Source of the DNA: Thiovibrio frasassiensis
GTDB taxonomy: Bacteria; Desulfobacterota; Desulfobulbia; Desulfobulbales; Desulfurivibrionaceae
Reading direction: 5' to 3'
NCBI RefSeq assembly: GCF_029607905.1
Contig: NZ_JAPHEH010000001.1
Location: 1,269,530 to 1,333,529, forward strand
Length of the DNA stretch: 64,000 bases
A program made the translations under genes and the position numbers. The notes beneath the pieces are model-generated. The model was not told the DNA's origin, ran no database searches, and was given only the letters and a program-made list of their open reading frames with translations. Positions 57,714-64,000 of this stretch are shown here, piece by piece. The first letter of the stretch is position 1; each line of letters opens with the position of its first letter.

Positions 57714-58112
57714 TCAGGATTGGCATTCCGGACAGGTGCCGGTGAATTCCAACCGATGCCGAAGAATTTTAAAGGAGGTCAGCTTGCCGGCCGCTTTTTC
57801 CACATTGAAATCCGGCGGGAGATCCAGGTCGTCAACCCGGCCGCATTGGTTGCAGCGGACATGATAATGGACATGGGCCGAACCGTCAAAACGCTTTTGG
57901 GTGCCACCAATATCAAGTTTTTGAATGATCCCGCATTCGGACATGATCTCAAGATTGCGGTAGACCGTGCCCAGGCTGATTTTCGGCAATCGCTTGCGTA
58001 CCATCTGGTAGAGCACATCCGCCGTGGGGTGCGAGGTGACGCTGCACAGTTCATCGAGGATAATCTGGCGTTGTTTGGTGATCCGCAGGCTGTGATTGTT
58101 GAGTTCCGACAT
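57714..58112 (-). CDS. perR: PerR-like Fur-family peroxide regulator
   Basis: A 132-residue Fur-family regulator. The wHTH is LRITKQRQIILDELCSVTSHPTADVLYQMVRKRLPKISLGTVYRNLEIMSECGIIQKL. The metal-binding DGSAHVHYHVRCNQCGRVDDLDLPP and the second CPEC complete the structural zinc Cys4 site. The presence of Asp in the DGS region and the gene neighbours (rbr, dfx, ftn) favour PerR over Fur. ATG 58112 follows GGGAGGAAG; the frame to 58349 is intergenic. A palindromic AT-rich box 18-35 nt upstream is a probable operator. Confidence 0.92.
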   Translation of the reverse strand: MSELNNHSLRITKQRQIILDELCSVTSHPTADVLYQMVRKRLPKISLGTVYRNLEIMSECGIIQKLDIGGTQKRFDGSAHVHYHVRCNQCGRVDDLDLPPDFNVEKAAGKLTSFKILRHRLEFTGTCPECQS

Positions 58113-58131
58113 GACTTCCTCCCGAGTTTGA

Positions 58132-58146
58132 TAATAATTCTTATTA
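58132..58146. promoter_or_regulatory. Candidate PerR/Fur box in front of perR
   Basis: TAATAATTCTTATTA, a perfect 6-3-6 inverted repeat with the AT-rich pattern of PerR boxes (TTATAATNATTATAA), lies 20-34 nt upstream of the perR ATG. Autoregulation is inferred. Confidence 0.6.
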
Positions 58147-58356
58147 CAAGAAGATTCAGTCAATCGCAAGATTTTTTTGGAAATTATTGACTGTGGGTCA
58201 GATTCAAATAACAATAATTTGCTACAATTGAAAAGCAAGGGCTGTTCGTATCGCCACCGCAGTTTTTGGCGGCATTGCACAGGCAGGTCCGTTTCTTTGT
58301 CGCCAGTCCTCTTTCCCTGTGCTTGCGCCCCGCCAAGCTTGAGAGTCAATTCTGAT

Positions 58357-59304
58357 ATGGGATTTCTGCCAAGCTATCATGCCCTCCACGCCAGCGGCGA
58401 GCTCAAGCGGCGGAAAGATGCGGCCCTGGAGCGGCTCTCTTCCTGCCAGCTCTGTCCCCGCCGCTGCAAGGTGAATCGATTGGCCGGCGAGCAAGGCGCC
58501 TGCCGCACCGGTCGGCTGGCTGTGGTTTCGGCCCATCATCCCCATTTTGGGGAGGAAGCCCCTCTGGTCGGGTGGGGCGGTTCCGGGGCCATTTTTTTTG
58601 CCAACTGCAACCTCGGGTGCGTTTTCTGTCAGAACTACGAGATAAGCCATTTGGGGGAAGGGGAGGAGGTCTCGGCCCCGGAGCTGGCCGCGATGATGGT
58701 GCGTCTTGGTCAGCTGGGGTGCCACAACATCAATCTGGTGACACCCAGCCATGTGGTTGCGCAGATCCTGGAGGCCTTACCCCTTGCCGTCGAGGGAGGG
58801 CTCTCCGTGCCCTTGGTGTACAATACCAGCGGCTACGACGAGGTGGAGACCCTGCGGCTGCTGGAGGGGATCGTCGACATCTACATGCCGGATTTCAAGT
58901 TTTGGGCAAGCGAAAGCTCCCGCCGCTTTGCCAAGGCGGGCGATTACCCGGAGAAGGGTCGGCAGGCTATCCGCGAGATGCATCGGCAAGTGGGGGACTT
59001 GGTGATCAATGGGGAGGGGCTGGCCGAGCACGGGCTCTTGGTGCGTCATCTGGTCATGCCGGAGGGACTGGGTGAGATCCGGGAGATCTTGGGCTTTCTG
59101 GCCAGGGATATCTCGTCCCGGACCTATGTCAATGTCATGGATCAATACCGGCCCTGCGGCCGGGCCATGGATTTTCCGCCCCTTGACCGTATGCTGAGGC
59201 CGGAGGAGTATCGGCAAGCGCTGGCGTTGGCGAGTCAGGCGGGGTTGAGCCGGCTTGAGCAGCGCGATTTTGCCGCCATACTGCGGGCTTTGGGCATTGT
59301 CTGA
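58357..59304 (+). CDS. Radical SAM protein, PflA/PflX-like
   Basis: A 315-residue radical SAM enzyme. An N-terminal Cys-rich region (CQLCPRRCKVNRLAGEQGACRTG) precedes the [4Fe-4S] SAM motif CNLGCVFCQNYEIS. The barrel continues with LVTPSHVVAQILEAL, VYNTSGYD and IYMPDFKFWASESSRRF. This matches the PflA-like PflX branch (activating-enzyme homologues of unknown target), not a dedicated formate-lyase activator, since no pyruvate formate-lyase is adjacent. I chose ATG 58357 (MGFLPSYH) where conservation starts. The upstream frame runs through the intergenic region. Confidence 0.85.
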   Translation: MGFLPSYHALHASGELKRRKDAALERLSSCQLCPRRCKVNRLAGEQGACRTGRLAVVSAHHPHFGEEAPLVGWGGSGAIFFANCNLGCVFCQNYEISHLGEGEEVSAPELAAMMVRLGQLGCHNINLVTPSHVVAQILEALPLAVEGGLSVPLVYNTSGYDEVETLRLLEGIVDIYMPDFKFWASESSRRFAKAGDYPEKGRQAIREMHRQVGDLVINGEGLAEHGLLVRHLVMPEGLGEIREILGFLARDISSRTYVNVMDQYRPCGRAMDFPPLDRMLRPEEYRQALALASQAGLSRLEQRDFAAILRALGIV

Positions 59305-59350
59305 GCCGACCTTGTTGCTGTGTTGGCTTCCCGATGGGCGCAGGGAGGTC

Positions 59351-59764
59351 TCAGGGGAGTGTGGATATCCCCTTTTTCTTGAAGAATTCCACATAGCGAT
59401 AATCCGTGGTCTGGAGGTGTTCCACGAACCAGCTGTTTAAAAACTGCATCAGATCCACGCCGATCAACTCCCCGTTTGTAAAGTCTCTTTGGAAGGCCAT
59501 AACCTTCTTGAGCATGGCGTCGTGCTCCGCCTTGTGCGCTTTTTCCTCGGGGTAGCTGTATTTCTTGAAGAGCAGTTCCTCGGTGGCAAAATGGGTTTTG
59601 GTGTACTGGAGCACTTTTTCCAGGGTGGTTTCAACCAACTCGCTTCCCTTGGCCTTGAGCATGGCGTAGTACAGCGCATCGAGGATCTCTATCAGGTCCT
59701 TGTGCTGGTCGTCGATTTCCTTGATTCCCACGGAGAATTTTTCGTGCCATTCGATGATTTTCAT
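59351..59764 (-). CDS. Bacteriohemerythrin
   Basis: A 137-residue diiron O2-binding protein with the full hemerythrin ligand set: His in WHEKFSVGIKEIDDQHKDLIEIL (H and D-Q-H), HFATEELLFKKYSYPEEKAHKAEHDAML (H..E.....H...H) and WFVEHLQTTDYRYVEFF. It binds oxygen reversibly and may deliver it to, or keep it from, cellular enzymes. No fused signalling domain is present. It lies next to, and is transcribed in the same direction as, the large hybrid kinase, and is near the oxygen-defence genes. Confidence 0.95.
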   Translation of the reverse strand: MKIIEWHEKFSVGIKEIDDQHKDLIEILDALYYAMLKAKGSELVETTLEKVLQYTKTHFATEELLFKKYSYPEEKAHKAEHDAMLKKVMAFQRDFTNGELIGVDLMQFLNSWFVEHLQTTDYRYVEFFKKKGISTLP

Positions 59765-59849
59765 TTCTTTCTCCTTGTGGCGACCTTCCCTTAGCCCTGA
59801 GCCGGAAACTTGCAGGGCGGGCGGTACTCAGTGTCTTGTCGATGCCGGC

Positions 59850-62800
59850 CTATCCCTGTTCAAGGGCGTTTTTGATGGCAGTAAGAATTGTCTGTATAGT
59901 GAAGGGCTTGTTCAGGTAGTCGGTAATCCCCATGGCCAAGGCTTTTTCCCGGTTGATCAGATCGCTTTGACCGGTGCAGAGAATGATCGGCATTTCCGGC
60001 TTGAGGGCGAGGATTTCTCGGGCGAGTTCCGCCCCGGTCATGGCAGGCATGGTCATGTCCGTGATCAGCAGCTGGAAGCGATCCGGTTGTTTTTTGAATT
60101 CCGCCAGTGCCTCCACGCCATTGGTTCGAGTGGTTATCTGGTAGCCATGCTTGGAGAGTATGGTTGCGGTAACCCCGCGGATCTGCTCTTCGTCGTCAAC
60201 AAAAAGGATCTGTTCGCCTTTGCCACTCTGTTGTGTCGGCGGGACAGGTGTTTGTATTTCGTCCGGACTCTGTGCGGTCAGCGGGAGATACACCTGGATG
60301 CTGGTGCCTTTGCCCTCCTCGCTGTCCACCGTAATATGGCCATGGTGGCTTTTGACGATGCCATGGACCACGGCAAGGCCCATGCCGGTTCCTTCCCCCT
60401 GTTTCTTGGTCGTGAAGTAGGGTTCGAAAATCTTTTCCTTTATTTTCGGAGCCATGCCGCAGCCGGTGTCGCTTACTTCAAGCTTGAGGTATTTCCCCGG
60501 GGGGAGTTCGGCATCAACAAATTCCTCTCCATCGAGTTCCACTTCGTTCAGGGAGACGAAGAGGGTTCCCCCGGTTTCCCGCATGGCGTGGTAGGCATTG
60601 GTGCAGAGATTCATCATGATCTGATGGATCTGGGTGGGGTCGGCGAGAACGGTGGCGTCGGAGATAATGTTTTGTTTCAAGGCGATGGTGGTCGGGATGG
60701 AGGCGCGCAACATCTTCAGGGCTTCCTTGACAACCAGCGAGACCTGTAGGGGCAGTTTTTGTTGGTCCACCTTGCGGCTGAAGGTCAGGATCTGCCGGAC
60801 CAGCTCTGTTGCTCGTTCCGCTCCTTTTTTGACCTCTTCAAGATGGCTGCGGCAACTTTGTGGGTCCGTCGCCTCCATGGCCAATTCGCTGTAGCCGAAG
60901 ATAATGGAAAGGATATTGTTGAAGTCGTGGGCAATGCCGCCGGCCAGGGTGCCGATGGCCTCCATCTTCTGTGCCTGCCGCAGCTGTTTTTCCAGGGTTA
61001 ACTTCTCCTCCATTTCTTTTCTGGCGCTGCTGAGGTCATGGAGGGTCATGAGAATGCTGACGGGACGCTCATCATGATCGCGGACTATTTTCACCGTGAT
61101 TTCCAGCGGGCGCGCAACAGGATTGTCCGGATTATCCGCCTCCATGATCAGTTGCAGATCGCTTTTCTCCTCCTGCGCCCGGCAAACGGGGCAGGGAACG
61201 GGTTCGCCCTGTGGGTGGATGATCTCAAGAATATGGCGGCCGATGGCGGTTTCCGGGCTGGTGGAGGTGGCCAGATAAAAGGCCTTGTTGGCCCGGACGA
61301 TTTCTCGCTTGAGGTTCAGCAGGTAGATAATGTCATCGGAAGCGTCCATGGCGGCGGACCATTCCCTGGCCGATTGTTCCAAGGCCTGCGCCACCCCCAT
61401 GCGCTCGGTGATGTCCTCGAAGACCCCGAGAACACCGTAGACGGTTCCCTCCCCGTCCCGGAGTGGGACTTTGGTGGTGTCGATCCAGATTCGCTTGCCA
61501 TCCGCTTGTTGCAGCGGTTCCACGATATGCATTTTTATTTGTTTGCCGCCGATGACCTTCCGGTCATCGGCCCGATAGGCTTCGCCCTCTTCCTTCGGCC
61601 AGGGCAAGTCGAAATCGGTTTTACCCGTGATCTGTCCCGGTTCGTCCAAACCGGCGGCTTGGGCAAAAACGCGGTTGCAGCCCAGGTAGGCAAGCGCCTT
61701 GTCCTTCCAGAAGATCGATTGGGGAACGGTGTCCAGGATTTGCTGAAGCATGGCGCGGTTCTCCCGCAACGCCTCCTCGGCACGTTTGCGTTCCACCAGC
61801 TTCCAGACCGCATCCATCAGCAGGGTGAGCTGGCCGACATCCCCTTGCTGGTAGTCACTCTCCCTGTTCGCTACGCCCAGGACGGCGATAATTTTTTCTC
61901 CATGAAACACCGGGATGGTCAGATAGTTGTGGAGGGCTGCATGCCCTTGGGGGCAACCCTTTTTGAATGGGCTATCGGCATGATAGTTATTGACGAGGAT
62001 GGGCCGGCGCTGGCGGACCGCTTCGCCCCACAGGCCGCAGCTGTCAAGGTGATAACGGGTCTTCGGCTCCACAATGCTGCATACCTGCATGACCTCTCGG
62101 GACCAGCTGTTGAGGGAAAATTCGCGGGTTTCCTCATCGTAGTAATAGATGTAACCGATCCTGCTGTCGCTGAGCTGAAGCGCCTGTTCCAGGGCATAGT
62201 CCAGGAGCTCCTGCTGGTTTGCGGCTTGAAACTGGAAGATATTGGCGAGACTTTCCAGTCGTTGCTGGTTGAGGAGGATGAGGTTCTCGTTGGCAATGAT
62301 CGCATCGAGCATCGTGTTGAGCCCCTCGCCCAGAAGACCGATTTCGTCATGGCGGGAGATCTCCATCCGCAGGTCCCGGCGGCCCTCCTTGATCTGCCGG
62401 CATACGCCGAGCAACCGGTTGAGGCTCGAGGTCAAGCGGTTGCCGAGGAGTACGGCGAGGAGCGAGCCGGCAACAATGGCCAGCAGGGTGTAGAGGAGGC
62501 CGTTGCGGGAAATAAGCACCAGATTGCTCGCGATCTGCTCCTGGCCTTGGGCGATGCGCGCCCAGCCGATAAGGTGTCCGGTGTTGGTCAGGATCGGCGC
62601 GGCAATGTCGAGGATTCTCCGATCAGCATAAAGAATCTGGATGGTCGGTTCAGAGCTGAGGAGGGCGCGGCTTTTTTCGTCGCTGAGTTTCTGGCCGATG
62701 CGCGCTTCTTCGGTGTGCGCCAAGACCTTGCCGTCGGTGGTGATGACCATCGCAAAATGCAGGCCGGGATACTGGCCGACGGCCAGGACGATCTCCTGGA

Positions 62801-63044
62801 GCCCTGCCACGTCATTGGCCAGAACCCAGGAACTGCTGTTGATGGCCAGGGTATCGGCGAGGCTTTTGGTCTGCTCCAGGCTCTGTTGGCTCAAAAAATC
62901 CCGTTGCCGGGCAACCAGATCAAAAACAAAAAAGGACATCAACAGCAGATGGACCAGGGCCACCCCCAAGATCAGCTGAGAACGGATCTTGGTGGGCCAG
63001 AACCCGGTTATAATTGTGTGCAGTGTTGCCATTTGGCTCTTCAT
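59850..63044 (-). CDS. Hybrid sensor histidine kinase (cache-like sensor, HAMP, GAF, two PAS, HisKA, HATPase, REC)
   Basis: A 1,064-residue membrane kinase. TM1 is at about 23-43, a periplasmic cache-like sensor at 45-175 and TM2 at about 180-200, then HAMP to about 255. GAF (about 265-425) has a Cys-rich segment (CSIVEPKTRYHLDSCGLW). Two PAS domains span about 440-685, including LPWPKEEGEAYRADDRKVI. HisKA has the phospho-His in GTLAGGIAHDFNNILSIIFGYS. HATPase has MNLCTNAYHAMRETGG, DTGCGMAPKIKEKIFEPYFTTKKQGEGTGMGLAVV. REC has FVDDEEQIRGV and phospho-Asp in LLITDMTMPAMTG. ATG 63044 follows the lipoprotein stop by 1 nt. The HDFNN motif is the type found in phosphorelay hybrid kinases. Confidence 0.93.
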   Translation of the reverse strand: MKSQMATLHTIITGFWPTKIRSQLILGVALVHLLLMSFFVFDLVARQRDFLSQQSLEQTKSLADTLAINSSSWVLANDVAGLQEIVLAVGQYPGLHFAMVITTDGKVLAHTEEARIGQKLSDEKSRALLSSEPTIQILYADRRILDIAAPILTNTGHLIGWARIAQGQEQIASNLVLISRNGLLYTLLAIVAGSLLAVLLGNRLTSSLNRLLGVCRQIKEGRRDLRMEISRHDEIGLLGEGLNTMLDAIIANENLILLNQQRLESLANIFQFQAANQQELLDYALEQALQLSDSRIGYIYYYDEETREFSLNSWSREVMQVCSIVEPKTRYHLDSCGLWGEAVRQRRPILVNNYHADSPFKKGCPQGHAALHNYLTIPVFHGEKIIAVLGVANRESDYQQGDVGQLTLLMDAVWKLVERKRAEEALRENRAMLQQILDTVPQSIFWKDKALAYLGCNRVFAQAAGLDEPGQITGKTDFDLPWPKEEGEAYRADDRKVIGGKQIKMHIVEPLQQADGKRIWIDTTKVPLRDGEGTVYGVLGVFEDITERMGVAQALEQSAREWSAAMDASDDIIYLLNLKREIVRANKAFYLATSTSPETAIGRHILEIIHPQGEPVPCPVCRAQEEKSDLQLIMEADNPDNPVARPLEITVKIVRDHDERPVSILMTLHDLSSARKEMEEKLTLEKQLRQAQKMEAIGTLAGGIAHDFNNILSIIFGYSELAMEATDPQSCRSHLEEVKKGAERATELVRQILTFSRKVDQQKLPLQVSLVVKEALKMLRASIPTTIALKQNIISDATVLADPTQIHQIMMNLCTNAYHAMRETGGTLFVSLNEVELDGEEFVDAELPPGKYLKLEVSDTGCGMAPKIKEKIFEPYFTTKKQGEGTGMGLAVVHGIVKSHHGHITVDSEEGKGTSIQVYLPLTAQSPDEIQTPVPPTQQSGKGEQILFVDDEEQIRGVTATILSKHGYQITTRTNGVEALAEFKKQPDRFQLLITDMTMPAMTGAELAREILALKPEMPIILCTGQSDLINREKALAMGITDYLNKPFTIQTILTAIKNALEQG

Positions 63045-63045
63045 C

Positions 63046-63990
63046 TTAATGGACAGATGCGGAATAGATTTTCAGGAAATCGCGCACCGGCTGGTAGGTC
63101 GCTTCCGTCGCATTCTCGAAACGGGCCAGCGGCAATGTTGCGAGAAGGCTGCGGCCTTCTTCGTGGGTGTGCAGGCTAATCAGGAGCGATCGCATCTTGG
63201 CCACCACCTCGGGCGGGACATCATCCCTGGCCACCAGACCGTTGTTGGGCAGGGGGGAGGATTCCCATTTTACCTCAAGTTCGGCCGCCATTTTTGGGTT
63301 GCGCTCCTGAAAAGCCTGCCAGGGCGGCGGCCAGGTAGCACCGGCGGCGCTTTTCCCCAGATAGACATTCATGATCGATGATTCCTGTGAGCCGGAGAAG
63401 AGGCGTTTGATCTCCTTGTTCACATCCAGACCGTGGGTATGCAGAAAATAGAGAGGCATCATGGTGGCCGCCAGGGCGGTGGGGGCGGGGAAGCTGACGG
63501 TTTTGCCCTTCAGGTCGGCCACCCGGGTGATACCGCTGTCCTTTCTGGCAATGATGATGCCGCGGAACTTGTCATCCTCGCCCATCTTGGCAAAGATGCG
63601 GTAGCCATGTTGCAGGGAGTTGAGGGTTTGGTAGGGATTGGGCAGGGCGAAGTGGAAGTGGCGACTGTAAAGTTTTTTGTCAAACTCTGCATAGGAGCGC
63701 GAGGCCTCCAGCTGGATGGTGATGTCGGGAAAGTTCCGGTTCAGGTATTCGACCAGGGGGCCGTAGGTTTCGAAAAGGCGCTGGGGGTTGTGGAGCGGGT
63801 GCACCCCGAAGATCAGGACGGTTTGCTGGGCGGTCGGGGTGCTGGTGTAGCTAGGGGTATAGTGTTCTTTTTTTGGGGAATCACAGGCGAGCAGCAGAAG
63901 TGGGAGCATCAATGCGGTCAGGAGAGCGGCAAGGCGATTCCGCGGCGGGGAGTGTGCAGTGACCGATCTGCCGGGGTGGACATCTCGCAT
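63046..63990 (-). CDS. PhnD-type periplasmic substrate-binding lipoprotein
   Basis: A 314-residue protein with a hydrophobic leader (RLAALLTALMLPLLLLAC) and a lipobox ending LLLLAC (Cys at about 36). The phosphate/phosphonate-binding fold PF12974 follows: FGVHPLHNPQRLFETYGPLVEYLNRNF, FHFALPNPYQTL, KGKTVSFPAPTALAATMMPLYFL. ATG 63990 with GGAGATTACC upstream is at the window edge. No ABC permease follows. The hybrid kinase starts 1 nt downstream, so it most likely works as a ligand-sensing subunit of that kinase rather than in transport. Confidence 0.88.
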   Translation of the reverse strand: MRDVHPGRSVTAHSPPRNRLAALLTALMLPLLLLACDSPKKEHYTPSYTSTPTAQQTVLIFGVHPLHNPQRLFETYGPLVEYLNRNFPDITIQLEASRSYAEFDKKLYSRHFHFALPNPYQTLNSLQHGYRIFAKMGEDDKFRGIIIARKDSGITRVADLKGKTVSFPAPTALAATMMPLYFLHTHGLDVNKEIKRLFSGSQESSIMNVYLGKSAAGATWPPPWQAFQERNPKMAAELEVKWESSPLPNNGLVARDDVPPEVVAKMRSLLISLHTHEEGRSLLATLPLARFENATEATYQPVRDFLKIYSASVH

Positions 63991-64000
63991 GGTAATCTCC

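Noticed and set aside
61038-63179. A 713-codon open frame opposite the hybrid kinase
   Set aside because: It is the antisense of a kinase with all motifs intact; no independent coding evidence.
1-64000. CRISPR arrays, tRNA or rRNA genes, insertion-sequence transposases
   Set aside because: No direct-repeat arrays, cloverleaf-like stretches with TTCRANNC other than in tmRNA, or transposase motifs were found by eye; absence of tRNA is not proven without a covariance scan.

Overview
The window reads as chromosome of a sulfate/sulfur-metabolising deltaproteobacterium (Desulfobacterota, most like Desulfobulbales). This is inferred from gene content, not from a phylogeny: desulfoferrodoxin, rubrerythrin and flavodiiron oxygen defence, a DsrE/TusA/YedE sulfur-relay cluster, a Myxococcus/Geobacter-style pilA-PilHI arrangement, and a DHH-CBS-poly(A) polymerase fusion. 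Base composition is moderately GC-rich and even. I see no prophage, IS transposase, CRISPR array, tRNA or rRNA; the only RNA gene I recognise is tmRNA.

Layout. 1-2652: 3' two thirds of purL. 2.7-4.4 kb: a glycine-zipper protein, a strong terminator, a MITE-like element and a YhaM-type HD exoribonuclease. 4.5-20.8 kb: a type IV pilus region. On the minus strand lies pilA with a PilHI-like ABC transporter and a third anchored protein. On the plus strand lie a PilS/PilR-like pair, then fimT/pilH-like, pilW, pilV, pilX, a very large mosaic pilY1, a pilY2-like gene and pilB. pilA carries a sigma-54 type promoter overlapped by a perfect 14-bp inverted repeat. 20.9-21.8 kb: smpB and ssrA.

21.9-36 kb is mostly housekeeping: an M50 protease, the tRNA nucleotidyltransferase fusion, XerD, S21, GlcD, Ddl, a REC-PAS-GGDEF protein, SerS and a molybdenum-cofactor operon (HIT, mobB, mobA, moeA). 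36-41.5 kb: two different L,D-transpeptidases tail to tail, then tusA-dsrE-dsrF-like and a 57-residue gene divergent from a YeeE/YedE transporter. 41.7-48.8 kb: a REC-GAF-kinase, an orphan FliK-like protein, an MFS exporter, an inositol monophosphatase, MarR and a DmeF-like cation exporter.

48.9-60 kb is an oxygen-handling district. It holds an Rrf2 regulator, DUF4492, cydA, cydB and a 30-residue CydX-like gene, then perR-rbr-dfx-ftn, a flavodiiron protein and a bacteriohemerythrin. Between these sit an HDOD gene broken by an in-frame TGA and a HEAT-like protein. The window ends with a PhnD-type lipoprotein and a large hybrid kinase.

The most unusual items are the PilY1 with golvesin-like and PKD modules inserted into its VWA and propeller folds, the pilA promoter architecture, the compact sulfur-relay set with its 57-residue protein, the HDOD nonsense codon, and the micro-gene at the end of the cyd operon. 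I did not find a clearly undescribed multi-gene system.
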